Notes: a model not told the origin generated them from the sequence alone. 45,025 bases of DNA from Actinomadura sp. KC345 (GCF_004348515.1 NZ_SMKH01000026.1:1-45025); one strand, 5' to 3'. Shown: positions 8,901 through 16,614, numbered from the stretch's first letter. Numbers and translations: made by a program.

Positions 8901-9828
8901 GGCCGACCAGCATGTCCAGCTTGCTGAGGCTGAGGCTCCGGCCGGCGAAGTAGGGGTTGTCCGCGGGGAGCCGGACCCGGGCCGGCGCGCCGCCGCCGAG
9001 CCGCACCGGCTCCCGCGCCGCGATCCCGGCGTCCGCCTCGGGCCCGGCCCGGCGTACCGGCTCCTGGTCGGCGGCCGGCCACTCGTCCCCCCACGGGCTC
9101 GCCGCCCGGCGCAGCCGCTCGATGTCGAGGACGACCAGCGGGCGGGGCCTGCCGCCGAGGATCCCCCGCGACCGCCACAGCCGGAACCACCGCACCAGGG
9201 TCTCGCGGGAGATGCCCGCCCAGTTCGCCAGCTCCGCCTGGCTGAGCTTCAGCGGGATCCGCGTCCCCTGCCCGGGGGCGGGCTCGCCGAACCGGTGGGC
9301 CAGCTCCAGCAGGTGGTAGGCGAGCCGCTGGGGGTGGTCGGCCGCCCGCACCGCGTGCCGGCGGCCGCCGAACGTGACGGTCTGGGAGATCGCGTGCATC
9401 ATCGCCTCGGCGACCTGCGGGCTGGCCGCCAGGAGGCTGCGGAACTTGCGGCGGTCCACCCGCAGCGCCGTGACGTGGTCCAGCGCGGCGACGGTGCCGC
9501 GCTGCGGATGCCCCCAGGGGCCGAGGACCCCGACCAGGTCCCCGGCCCCGAACAGATCGATGATCGACTCGTCGCCGTCGCTGGAGTCCACGAACTCCTT
9601 GGCCACCGCGTTGCTCGCGGCGCGCGGGGACGCCTTGAACACCACGTACACGGCCGGCGCGACCGACCCCTGATGGCACAGCATCCCGCCGGGCGGGATC
9701 TCGGTGCGCCGTCCCATGGCGCGCAGGGCCTGCCGGTCGGAGGGTTCCAGCCGCTCCCAGAAGCTTCCCGGCCGGACGCCCAGGGGGGTTTCGGGGGGCG
9801 TCGCGCCACCGGGGACATCGTCGATCAA
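5965..9828 (-). CDS. Crp-type sensor/HTH fused to NB-ARC NTPase and TPR array
   Basis: 1287 residues from a TTG start. Domains in order: cyclic-nucleotide-binding fold, about 20-135; winged HTH, about 190-225 (LSQAELANWAGISRETLVRW); linker; NB-ARC STAND ATPase with P-loop GMAGVGKTT (321-329), Walker B MLLILDN (399-405), VVVTSRRR (424-431), GHLPLAL and an MHD motif in YRMHDLLREFARE; then at least ten TPR-like repeats to the end. The NB-ARC and TPR parts resemble AfsR-type regulators, but the usual SARP/BTAD head is replaced by a complete Crp module. The cassette GDLVGVL (96-102) has Val where Crp proteins have the ribose-binding Glu; Arg110 is kept. GGAGG nine bases before the TTG sits inside the end of the preceding gene, so the two are probably coupled. 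Architecture is certain, biological role is not. Confidence 0.88.
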   Translation of the reverse strand: MIDDVPGGATPPETPLGVRPGSFWERLEPSDRQALRAMGRRTEIPPGGMLCHQGSVAPAVYVVFKASPRAASNAVAKEFVDSSDGDESIIDLFGAGDLVGVLGPWGHPQRGTVAALDHVTALRVDRRKFRSLLAASPQVAEAMMHAISQTVTFGGRRHAVRAADHPQRLAYHLLELAHRFGEPAPGQGTRIPLKLSQAELANWAGISRETLVRWFRLWRSRGILGGRPRPLVVLDIERLRRAASPWGDEWPAADQEPVRRAGPEADAGIAAREPVRLGGGAPARVRLPADNPYFAGRSLSLSKLDMLVGQSEWPRAVIVQGMAGVGKTTLALHWAHRVVDRFPDGVLFADLRGTRRSPVTPAEAMGQVLRAAGVPGDQLPRTETELAAQCRSMLDGRRMLLILDNAARPEQIRPLLAAATAGLVVVTSRRRLPALLEGADIRTLELQEMASQEAVDLISNVLGPGDVRVREERRAVVRLARECGHLPLALGVMAGRLAENPGESIAATVRELAARDGESAPPYGPGLAGAGLGEGASHGASGPGPLAVMSPTFDVAYRSLRPDQREAFRRLGLVAGPDFTPVALAALQDRTVDEARECLEGLRQAYLVQDVGPGRYRMHDLLREFARERGLREDSDGELLAAQRRLLAGCLAGAREAGAALAGRPRPTVHRGEKRGGPPTAAERAAGLGWFESERRNLVAAVHQAARLGLHRTCWELADALFDFQDFRRYSEDNIAIHQAALHAARTEEDWAVAAVMLHNLAMAHFELGDSVQAIGYGEDARRGFRAVDPPDRYGEALTLATLADVYVTLGRYLTAIEHADRSLAIHGEMRDAGGDGGVAKGHDTLARAYLGLAGYEAALEHAGKALDIRRGIGDQPGVAETLLTVAQVHRRQGNVHEAVSHALEALYIRQEQADMHGSAQALTELARMNAMLGLRDMAQQDAEQALQTYRALGARHGEARALNTLGRLMCDATKFAEAFTYCGQALRLHRDTSNRHGESEALAQIGIVHSRLGRYREAREHLLRALEIRREIGDQHGEAHDLEHLTLVMRRLGRHQEAFVLGLEALDLWHQLGAQGGMAGTLGSLARTYSWLGLPEDAERAARQALRIRESGGDWYGLGVGMDTLAAVLRRAGRPEEALEHELEAMRLLGEVGDRHGEGTALVHLSAIHLDLGRADDALDTGRRAHDLAAELGDTRAQAYALHSMARASQMLGKHARAVEHVGAEIGIRRDMDDQSGLRRALELLRDSHLALGDQAAAADCVRRVRALDSWLESDGSLESDRSLDM
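5976..6011 (-). repeat. 18-base tandem duplication at the 3' end of the Crp-NB-ARC gene
   Basis: Two copies differing at one base (5976-5993 and 5994-6011) encode a repeated LESDGS/LESDRS at the protein's C-terminus. This looks like a recent in-frame slippage duplication in a disordered tail. Confidence 0.7.
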
Positions 9829-9833
9829 TCGGG

Positions 9834-10367
9834 TCAGCCTCCAGCCATCGCCGCCGCCAGCGTCCAGAACATGAACAGCACCGAGGTCGCCGCCGCCCAC
9901 GCCACGGCCTGCCAGGAGAGTTCGCCGCAGCGGTGCGCCGCCGACAGCAGCCGGCGCAGTTCCACGTCGCGGATCCGGTCGTCCAGCGCGACCGCCGATC
10001 CGAAGGGGGTCCAGGGCGCGCCCCGGTCGACGGGTGAGCCGGTCCGGCCGCGGACCTCGGCGAGCACGGACACCAGCGTCCGGCGGCACCTGACCGCGTA
10101 TCCGGCGGAGATCGCGAATGATCCGGCAAGCACCGGCAGCAGCGCCAGCGCGGGGAGGCCGGGCATGCCGGCCGCCAGCCGGGACACGGTCCCGACCAGC
10201 ACGAGGGCGAGGAACACCGCGGCGATGGCGGAGTCCCTGCCGCAGAGCCGGACCAGCGTGCAGGCGTGCCCGAGGATGTCCTCGGGCTTCTCCCTGTCCG
10301 GTCCGGGACGGAATGCGGTAACCAACGCTTCACCGTCCTCACGGTTCCATCGGTCCTGATCTTCCAT
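9834..10367 (-). CDS. Three-helix membrane protein, partner of the Crp-NB-ARC protein
   Basis: 177 residues from the ATG at 10367. Hydrophobic helices lie at about 46-66, 70-91 and 150-174. The second and third are separated by a polar loop of about 58 residues and a charged amphipathic helix (RIRDVELRRLLSAAHRCGEL). Two helices, a cytosolic loop, a helix and a last membrane helix is the plan of the Pycsar effector TM (DUF5706) and SLATT families. The resemblance is in layout only; I cannot show homology. It precedes the Crp-NB-ARC gene by five bases. The start is uncertain: another ATG at 10439 is in frame and neither has a good ribosome-binding site. Confidence 0.7.
   Translation of the reverse strand: MEDQDRWNREDGEALVTAFRPGPDREKPEDILGHACTLVRLCGRDSAIAAVFLALVLVGTVSRLAAGMPGLPALALLPVLAGSFAISAGYAVRCRRTLVSVLAEVRGRTGSPVDRGAPWTPFGSAVALDDRIRDVELRRLLSAAHRCGELSWQAVAWAAATSVLFMFWTLAAAMAGG
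9838..9842 (-). promoter_or_regulatory. Ribosome-binding site deciding the TTG start of the Crp-NB-ARC gene
   Basis: The mRNA reads GGAGG, then nine bases, then TTG at 9828. The site lies in the last codons of the membrane-protein gene, whose TGA (9836-9834) falls between the Shine-Dalgarno and the TTG. There is no in-frame ATG before Met38, inside the sensor domain. Longer in-frame extensions run antiparallel to the conserved membrane-protein frame and look non-coding. Confidence 0.65.
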
Positions 10368-10533
10368 TTCCCATGGTGCGCTGGCAAGACGGAAAACTCC
10401 GTCCGCAGGCGCACGGTTCGACTGCGTCTGGTGACTCATTCGCGCCACGTCTGGGCGGCGGGGCCGGTCCAGGGCGCCGATGATGCAGGATGGGGACTTC
10501 GCACCACCCATTCGCACCTCGGCGGGAGGACGC

Positions 10534-11199
10534 ATGACCTACATGGGAAACGTCGAGACCGGCGGCCGTCCCGACGTCCGGGAACTGCCCGGCCTGACCG
10601 TCACGAAGGTGTCGGTCGGGCCCTACGACAACAACGCCTACGTCCTGCGCTGCACCGCCACCGGCGAGCGGCTGCTCGTCGACGCGGCCAACGAGGCGCC
10701 CCGGCTGCTGGAGCTGATCGGCGACGGCCCCCTGGCCCGCATCGTCACCACGCACCGGCACCAGGACCACTGGATGGCGCTGAGCGAGGTCGTCCGCGCG
10801 ACCGGCGCCCCGGTCGCCGCGCACCCCCGCGACGCCGAGGCGCTGCCCGAGCCGGTCGCCGAGCCCGTCGAGCACGGCGACACCGTCCAGGTGGGGAACG
10901 CGAGCCTGGACGTCATTCACCTGCGCGGCCACACGCCCGGCTCGATCGCGCTACTGTACGAGGCGGGCGGCGAACTGAGCGACCGCCCGCATCTGTTCAC
11001 CGGCGACAGCCTGTTCCCCGGCGGAGTCGGCAACACCTGGGGCGACCCGACCCGCTTCAAGCAGCTTCTCTCCGACGTCGAGGAACGCGTTTTCGACCGG
11101 CTCCCGGACGCCACCTGGTTCTATCCAGGCCACGGCAAGGACTCGACGCTCGGCCGCGAACGTCCCGCGCTCTCCGAATGGCGGGACCGCGGCTGGTGA
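10534..11199 (+). CDS. MBL-fold metallohydrolase, glyoxalase II-like
   Basis: 221 residues. The canonical zinc motif is intact as THRHQDHW (HxHxDH), followed by a His in RGHTPGS, an Asp in FTGDSLFPGG and a C-terminal His in YPGHGKDS. This set is typical of glyoxalase II and related thioester hydrolases. The substrate may be a mycothiol or other acyl thioester, which is inference. GGGAGG four bases before the ATG at 10534 decides the start over an in-frame ATG at 10480. It is divergent from the membrane-protein gene at 10367. Confidence 0.85.
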   Translation: MTYMGNVETGGRPDVRELPGLTVTKVSVGPYDNNAYVLRCTATGERLLVDAANEAPRLLELIGDGPLARIVTTHRHQDHWMALSEVVRATGAPVAAHPRDAEALPEPVAEPVEHGDTVQVGNASLDVIHLRGHTPGSIALLYEAGGELSDRPHLFTGDSLFPGGVGNTWGDPTRFKQLLSDVEERVFDRLPDATWFYPGHGKDSTLGRERPALSEWRDRGW

Positions 11200-11233
11200 T
11201 CTCCCGGCCGGAACAAGTGGTGGTGGGCGTTCG

Positions 11234-11866
11234 TTGCTCCAACACACGGCGGGCCGATACCAGGAGACGACCATCCACGAACTCGAGGAAGTGGATCCGG
11301 GACCCACCCTGCGCTACCCGGCGGGTTCCCTGGTGCTCGTCGCCGGCCTTCCGGGGGCCGGCAAGAGCACCCTGCTGAACCGCCTGTACGGGCTGGACGG
11401 TGACGAGACCGTGCCGGTGCCCGCCGGTGACGTCCTCGTCATCGACTCCGGCCAGTCCCGCAACTGGTGGGCGCGGTCGCTGCGTCCCCTCCCGATCCGG
11501 CTGCGCACCCCGCTCGTCCACGCCACCCATGTGTGGCGGATCGGCCGCGCGATCTGGACCGGCTGCGGCGTGGTCGCGCACACCCGCGGCACCTGGCCGC
11601 ACATCCTGCACTTCTTCGCGTGGGTGGCGCGCCACCGCGGCAACCACCTGCACCTGATCCTGATCGACGTCGACCCCGACACGGCCCGCGCCGGCCAGAT
11701 CGCCCGCGGCCGGGTCGTCGCCCCCATCACGTTCGCCCGCCACTGCCGCCGCTGGCGCCCGCTCATCGACCGCGCCCGCGGCGGCGACCCGCTCCCGCCC
11801 GCCACCGGCGTCACGATCCTCGACCGCGACACCGCCGACAAACTCCAGGCCATCCACTTCACCTGA
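11234..11866 (+). CDS. P-loop ATPase/kinase-like protein
   Basis: About 210 residues if the TTG at 11234 is used. A GTG about 57 bases later (before VDPGP) is an alternative, and neither has a strong ribosome-binding site. The clear feature is a Walker A GLPGAGKST within a strand-loop-helix, followed by a probable Asp-containing strand (VLVIDSGQ) and a later LILIDVDPDTARAGQIARGR. That last segment looks like the arginine-rich lid of small nucleotide-kinase-like or zeta-like ATPases. No partner antitoxin is seen. It lies 34 bases after the MBL gene, and its end overlaps the convergent hydrolase gene by 8 bases. Confidence 0.75.
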   Translation: MLQHTAGRYQETTIHELEEVDPGPTLRYPAGSLVLVAGLPGAGKSTLLNRLYGLDGDETVPVPAGDVLVIDSGQSRNWWARSLRPLPIRLRTPLVHATHVWRIGRAIWTGCGVVAHTRGTWPHILHFFAWVARHRGNHLHLILIDVDPDTARAGQIARGRVVAPITFARHCRRWRPLIDRARGGDPLPPATGVTILDRDTADKLQAIHFT

Positions 11867-13118
11867 GCGAGGTGAACCAGCGGACGGTCCGGGCGGTGCC
11901 GGCCAGGTTGGCGCCCAGGTGGCGGGAGCCGCCGTAGAGCCGGTCGCCCACGTCGACGATCGGGGTGCGGACACCGCGGGTGCGGAAGGACGCCGCGCAG
12001 TGGTCGGTGTTGAGGGTCGTGGCCTGCTCATCGTCGCTGATCTTGTAGAGGCGGACGGGGACGCGCGGGGTCCAGGCCGTGCAGACCTCCGCGTCCACGC
12101 GCAGCGCCTCGGCGAAGGCGCCGGACGGGTGGCGCAGGATCTCGAAGCCGCGCGGCTTGAGCAGGTCTTCGAGCGTTCCTGGAAGGCCCTTCAGCATGTC
12201 CGGGCCGGGGGTCGTGCCGTCGAAGTACTTCTCGACGCGGCTCGCGTACGCGTCCTCGAACAGTTCCGAGGGGTCCTCGTAGATGCCGCCGTAGACGCGG
12301 TTCCAGGACGTGAGCAGGTAGGCGGCGTAGGCGACGGACATCTTTTCGTCAAGGTCGCCGTTCAGCAGGGCGGGCAGTTCGGCGCCCCGGAAGTCGTAGG
12401 CGCCGGCGATCGGGGCGACCGCGCGGACGCGGAAGTGCGGGTCGGCGCGGTCCTGGAGGGCCCGGGCCAGGCCGAGGGCCGATGACGCGCCCTGGGAGAA
12501 CCCGGTCGCCAGGACCTGGCCGTCCAGGAAGCGGCCCTTCCACGGGACGAAACGCCGCGCGGCGCGGAGCATGTCGAGAGACGCGGAGGTCTCGGACGGG
12601 ACGTGCTTCCACGGGTGGATGCCGGGCCCCTTGCCGAGCCCGAGGTAGTCGGGGGCGACGGCGGCGAAGCCCGCGGCGGCGTAGGTGACGGCCGGGCCGC
12701 GGTCCCAGACGCCGTCGGCGACCGAGGGGGCGTCGGGCTTGTAGCTCGTCGTGCCGTGGGTGTACGAGACGGTGCGGAGCCATCGGTCGCCGTTGCGGGG
12801 CAGGACGAGGAGGCCGCTGGCGGTGGTCGGGCGGCCGCGGGTGTCGATCGTCCGGTAGACGAGGCGGTAGTGGTCGACGCCGTAACGGACGGAGGCGGCG
12901 TCGAACTCCTCGGTCGCCAGCCATGTGCGGACCCGGTCGGCGGTCATGCCGCCGAGGTGGGTGGCGGAGACGAGGTGTCCCCGCACGGCGTGGTCGTGCG
13001 TGCGTGCGGTCCGGCCGCCGCCGTCGCCCGCCACGGCGGGGACGGTTCCGGCGGTGAGCGCGACGCAGACGGCGGCCGCGGCCAGACCGGTGGTCGGACG
13101 GAACGTGGGGCGCCTCAT
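11859..13118 (-). CDS. Secreted alpha/beta hydrolase (lipase/esterase-like)
   Basis: 419 residues. The N-terminus MRRPTFRPTT followed by a hydrophobic Ala/Val run and AVA is a Sec-type signal peptide. The nucleophile elbow is GFSQGASS, and HGTTSYKPD probably forms the oxyanion-hole region. A late Asp (DVGDRLYGGSRH) and the nearby His complete a plausible Ser-Asp-His triad. The layout resembles secreted lipases of the LIP or triacylglycerol-lipase type in actinomycetes. GAGGAG seven bases before the ATG supports the start. It is divergent from the dehydrogenase gene at 13291. Confidence 0.85.
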   Translation of the reverse strand: MRRPTFRPTTGLAAAAVCVALTAGTVPAVAGDGGGRTARTHDHAVRGHLVSATHLGGMTADRVRTWLATEEFDAASVRYGVDHYRLVYRTIDTRGRPTTASGLLVLPRNGDRWLRTVSYTHGTTSYKPDAPSVADGVWDRGPAVTYAAAGFAAVAPDYLGLGKGPGIHPWKHVPSETSASLDMLRAARRFVPWKGRFLDGQVLATGFSQGASSALGLARALQDRADPHFRVRAVAPIAGAYDFRGAELPALLNGDLDEKMSVAYAAYLLTSWNRVYGGIYEDPSELFEDAYASRVEKYFDGTTPGPDMLKGLPGTLEDLLKPRGFEILRHPSGAFAEALRVDAEVCTAWTPRVPVRLYKISDDEQATTLNTDHCAASFRTRGVRTPIVDVGDRLYGGSRHLGANLAGTARTVRWFTSLR

Positions 13119-13253
13119 CGGCGGTCTCCTCTGCTCGGGGGGCTCCAGCCTCCGGCGCGGCCCGCCGGAGGCACATCACGCCGATCGGTGATCTTGGATC
13201 TCGTACCTGCGGGGGCCTCCCGTCCGGTCGAGGCGGTACCCCGGCGGGAGTAA

Positions 13254-13259
13254 TAGGCT
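13254..13259 (+). promoter_or_regulatory. Candidate -10 element of the mycothiol dehydrogenase gene
   Basis: TAGGCT fits the actinobacterial TANNNT -10 pattern and would give a leader of about 25 bases before the ATG at 13291. No convincing -35 is seen. Confidence 0.3.
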
Positions 13260-13290
13260 CGGAAGAAGATCGACGATGGGAGGCGGCAGC

Positions 13291-14376
13291 ATGGCGCAGC
13301 AGGTACGCGGGGTGGTCGCACCGGGCAAGGGGCAGCCGGTGCGGATCGAGACGATCACGGTTCCGGACCCCGGGCCCGGAGAGGCGGTCGTCCGGATCCA
13401 GGCGTGCGGGGTCTGCCACACCGACCTGCACTACCGCGAGGGCGGGATCAACGACGAGTTCCCCTTCCTGCTCGGGCATGAGGCCGCCGGGGTGGTCGAA
13501 ACGGTGGGCGACGGGGTGACGGAGGTCGCGCCGGGCGACTTCGTGGTCCTGAACTGGCGGGCCGTGTGCGGGCAGTGCCGCGCCTGCCTGCGGGGACGTC
13601 CCTGGTACTGCTTCGACACGCACAACGCCGCGCAGAAGATGACGCTCGAGGACGGCACCGAGCTGTCGCCCGCGCTGGGCATCGGCGCGTTCGCCGACAA
13701 GACCCTGGTGGCTGCGGGGCAGTGCACCAAGGTCGACGCGGCGGCACCGCCCGAGGTCGCGGGGCTGCTCGGGTGCGGCGTGATGGCGGGGATCGGCGCC
13801 GCGATCAACACCGGCGGGGTCGGGCGGGGCGACTCGGTCGCGGTCATCGGGTGCGGCGGCGGCGGCGCGGCGTCGGTGCTCGGGGCGCGGCTGGCGGGCG
13901 CGGCGGAGATCATCGCGATCGACCTGGACGAGCGGAAGCTGGCCACCGCGGCCTCGCTGGGCGCGACGCACGTCGTCGACGCCAGGGAACGCGACGTCGT
14001 CGAGACGGTCCGGGAGATGACGGGCGGGTTCGGCGCGGACGTCGTCATCGAGGCGGTCGGCCGCCCGGAGACCTACGAGCAGGCCTTCTACGCCCGGGAC
14101 CTCGCCGGGACGGTCGTGCTGGTCGGCGTGCCGACCCCGGAGATGAGGCTGGAGCTCCCGCTGCTCGACGTGTTCGGGCGCGGAGGCTCGCTGAAGTCGT
14201 CGTGGTACGGCGACTGCCTCCCCTCGCGGGACTTCCCGATGCTCATCGACCTGTACCTGCAGGGCCGCCTGGACCTGGACGCGTTCGTGTCCGAGACGAT
14301 CGCGCTGGACGGCGTGGAGGGCGCGTTCGAGAAGATGCACCACGGCGACGTGCTGCGCTCGGTGGTGATGCTCTGA
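13291..14376 (+). CDS. S-(hydroxymethyl)mycothiol dehydrogenase
   Basis: 361 residues, the standard length for the NAD-dependent, mycothiol-linked formaldehyde dehydrogenase (MscR/AdhE2 type) of actinobacteria. It oxidises the formaldehyde-mycothiol adduct to S-formylmycothiol. The catalytic zinc motif GVCHTD (Cys42) and LLGHE are present, with four structural-zinc Cys in [16 protein letters not shown]. The Rossmann glycines are [14 protein letters not shown] seven bases before the ATG at 13291 decides against the in-frame ATG at 13276. The stop overlaps the next start (TGATG), which implies coupled translation with the MBL hydrolase. Confidence 0.92.
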   Translation: MAQQVRGVVAPGKGQPVRIETITVPDPGPGEAVVRIQACGVCHTDLHYREGGINDEFPFLLGHEAAGVVETVGDGVTEVAPGDFVVLNWRAVCGQCRACLRGRPWYCFDTHNAAQKMTLEDGTELSPALGIGAFADKTLVAAGQCTKVDAAAPPEVAGLLGCGVMAGIGAAINTGGVGRGDSVAVIGCGGGGAASVLGARLAGAAEIIAIDLDERKLATAASLGATHVVDARERDVVETVREMTGGFGADVVIEAVGRPETYEQAFYARDLAGTVVLVGVPTPEMRLELPLLDVFGRGGSLKSSWYGDCLPSRDFPMLIDLYLQGRLDLDAFVSETIALDGVEGAFEKMHHGDVLRSVVML

Positions 14377-15002
14377 TGGCCCGCGTCGACCACATCGTCA
14401 CGTCCGGGACGTTCTCGCTGGACGGCGGGACGTGGGACGTCGACAACAACGTCTGGATCGTCGGCGACGACAGCGAGGCGATCGTCATCGACGCCGCGCA
14501 CGACGCCGGCGCGATCGCGGAGGCGCTCGGCGGCCGGCGGCTCGTGGCCATCGTGTCGACGCACGGCCACGACGACCACATCGACGCCGCGCCCGCGCTG
14601 AGGGCCCGCACCGGCGCGCCGATCCTGCTGCACCCGGACGACCTGATGCTGTGGAAGCAGAGGCATCCGGACACGAGTCCCGACGGCGACCTGTCCGACG
14701 GGCAGGTCATCACGGTCGCGGGGACCGATCTCACCGTCCTGCACACTCCCGGCCACAGTCCCGGCGCGGTGTGCCTGCACGCGCCCGGGCTGGGCACGGT
14801 GTTCTCCGGCGACACCTTGTTCAACGGCGGGCCGGGCGCGACCGGGCGGTCGTTCTCCGACTTCCCGACGATCATCACCTCGATCCGGGAGCGGCTCCTG
14901 ACCCTGCCCGCGGAGACGACGGTGCGGACCGGCCACGGCGACTCCACCGCCATCGGCGCGGAGGCCCCGCACCTGGAGGAGTGGATCGCCCGCGGCCACT
15001 GA
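14376..15002 (+). CDS. MBL-fold hydrolase coupled to the mycothiol dehydrogenase
   Basis: 208 residues. It keeps the full binuclear zinc set: STHGHDDHID (HxHxDH), His in TPGHSPG, Asp in FSGDTLF and His in TGHGDST, as in glyoxalase II-type thioesterases. The ATG at 14376 overlaps the dehydrogenase stop by one base. The likely job is to hydrolyse S-formylmycothiol to formate and free mycothiol, finishing formaldehyde detoxification. That function is inferred from context and from the recurring pairing of these genes in actinobacteria. Confidence 0.88.
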   Translation: MARVDHIVTSGTFSLDGGTWDVDNNVWIVGDDSEAIVIDAAHDAGAIAEALGGRRLVAIVSTHGHDDHIDAAPALRARTGAPILLHPDDLMLWKQRHPDTSPDGDLSDGQVITVAGTDLTVLHTPGHSPGAVCLHAPGLGTVFSGDTLFNGGPGATGRSFSDFPTIITSIRERLLTLPAETTVRTGHGDSTAIGAEAPHLEEWIARGH

Positions 15003-15013
15003 GCCGCCGGGCG

Positions 15014-16606
15014 TCAGGACGGGACGCGCCCGGCCGGGCGGGGCGAGGCGAGCCGGGTGGGCCGGGTGCGGCCGCGCAGGAGGGTCTCGTCGCCCAGCGA
15101 CCAGTGCGCCGCCTCGCCCGGGTCGGCGCGGGCGACGAGGGAGCCCGCCGCGTAAACGCGCTCGGGGGTGTCCTTGGCGAGGTCGGTGAGCCGGGCGGCC
15201 TCGTTCACCGGGTCGCCGATCACGGTGTACTCGAAGCGCTCCTCGGCGCCGATGTGCCCCGCGACGGCCTCGCCGGCGGAGACGCCGACGGCCGCCTCCA
15301 GGCCGGGGACGTCGTGGCGCAGGCGCCGGGCCAGCTCGCGGGACGCGGCGAGGGCGCGGCCGGGCGCGCCGTCCAGGTCGAGGGGCGCGCCGAAGATCGC
15401 CAGCGCGGCGTCGCCCTCGAACTTGTTGATCCAGCCGCCGTGCGCGCCGACCACCTCGACGACCACGGCGAAGAAGTCGTTGAGCAGCCGGACGACCTCG
15501 GCGGGCGGGCGGTCGGCGGCGAGCCGGGTGGAGCCGATGATGTCCACGAAGATCACCGCGACCTCGCGGAGCTCGCCGCCGAGGTCGACGCCGCGCTCGA
15601 CGGCGACGCGCGCGGCGTCCTCCCCGACCTGGCGGCCGAACAGGTCCTGGAGCCGCTCGTGCTCGCGCAGCCCGGCGGCCATGTGGTTGAACCCGGCCTG
15701 CAGCAGGCCGACCTCGCTGGCGTCGTAGACGGGCACCTCGACGTCCAGGTCGCCGCGTTGGACCCGGGCCAGGCCGTGCCGCACGGACTCCACCGGGTCG
15801 GCGATCGCGCGGGCGGCGCCGTAGGTGACGCCGAGGCCGACGACGAGCGCGATCCCGCCGAGGGCGAGCACGGCCAGCGCGAAGTCCCGCACGGTGATCC
15901 TGGCGATGAGGAACGAGCCGACCGCCAGGGTGATCAGCCCGAGGATCGGTACGGCGGTGCCGAGCCCCCAGGCGAGGACGGAGCGCGCGACGACGCCCGG
16001 CAGTCCGGTGCGGCGCGGCATCTCGCTGCGCAGCGCCGTCGTCACCGCGCGGCGGAGCAGCCGCTCGGTCAGCAGGTACACGACGGTGCAGGTGGTCAGG
16101 CCGCCGAGCAGGCTGGTGAGGCCGAGCTTGACGGCGAGCAGCCCGGAGAACGGGGCGTTGATGATCACCCAGCCGACCGTCCCGATGCCCCAGAGGCTCA
16201 GGTGCAGGGACATCAGGCGCAGCGGGCCGTACAGCAACAGGGAGCGCTCGTGCCGGTCGGGCTCCTCGTGCCGCTCGACCAGGCGGTGGACGCGGCGGAA
16301 GAAGCGCTCGCCGAGCACGAGGCCGACGGGCATCGCGGCGGCGACGTAGGCGGTGAAGACGATCAGGTTGATGAGCTGCAGCCGCTCGGAGACGTCGCCG
16401 ACCGGGTCGGGCATGAGCACCGCGAAGGCGAGCACGACCAGCGCGCCGACCAGGTTGGCGAGGCCGGTCGCGATCGTCACCAGGACGCGGGCGCGGCGCG
16501 CGATCCGGGCCCGCGTGTCGTCCGGGGCGCCGTCGACGAACCGCCACAGGGGGCCGAACAGGATCCGCCTGGGCCGCGGCGCAGGCTCCGCCGTGTCGGT
16601 CTCCAT
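15014..16606 (-). CDS. Membrane class III adenylyl cyclase with HAMP domain
   Basis: 530 residues. About six hydrophobic helices lie between residues 40 and 265, then a HAMP linker (about 262-315), then the cyclase domain. Metal-binding aspartates are Asp355 (FVDIIGST) and Asp399 (EGDAALAIFGAP). The adenine-selecting pair Lys395 (NKFEGD) and Asp465 (VIGDPVNEAARL) are present, as are the transition-state Asn468 and Arg472, so cAMP synthesis is expected. The layout matches the mycobacterial Rv1318c-Rv1320c group. It follows the VWA gene by 66 bases but seems to have its own promoter and no Shine-Dalgarno. It could supply ligand to the Crp proteins 5-10 kb away. Confidence 0.92.
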   Translation of the reverse strand: METDTAEPAPRPRRILFGPLWRFVDGAPDDTRARIARRARVLVTIATGLANLVGALVVLAFAVLMPDPVGDVSERLQLINLIVFTAYVAAAMPVGLVLGERFFRRVHRLVERHEEPDRHERSLLLYGPLRLMSLHLSLWGIGTVGWVIINAPFSGLLAVKLGLTSLLGGLTTCTVVYLLTERLLRRAVTTALRSEMPRRTGLPGVVARSVLAWGLGTAVPILGLITLAVGSFLIARITVRDFALAVLALGGIALVVGLGVTYGAARAIADPVESVRHGLARVQRGDLDVEVPVYDASEVGLLQAGFNHMAAGLREHERLQDLFGRQVGEDAARVAVERGVDLGGELREVAVIFVDIIGSTRLAADRPPAEVVRLLNDFFAVVVEVVGAHGGWINKFEGDAALAIFGAPLDLDGAPGRALAASRELARRLRHDVPGLEAAVGVSAGEAVAGHIGAEERFEYTVIGDPVNEAARLTDLAKDTPERVYAAGSLVARADPGEAAHWSLGDETLLRGRTRPTRLASPRPAGRVPS

Positions 16607-16614
16607 GAGCGTGC

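Noticed and set aside
9829..10089. N-terminal extension of the Crp-NB-ARC protein to 10089
   Set aside because: It overlaps the membrane-protein gene in another frame and reads as Arg/Gly low complexity. The TTG at 9828 has a good ribosome-binding site.
7066..10359. 1097-codon plus-strand frame opposite the NB-ARC gene
   Set aside because: Antisense of a gene with intact domain motifs. The translated sequence is repetitive Arg/Gly/Ala/Pro.
11234..11866. Zeta-type toxin
   Set aside because: Only the P-loop and general fold fit. There is no antitoxin gene, and the substrate residues cannot be recognised.
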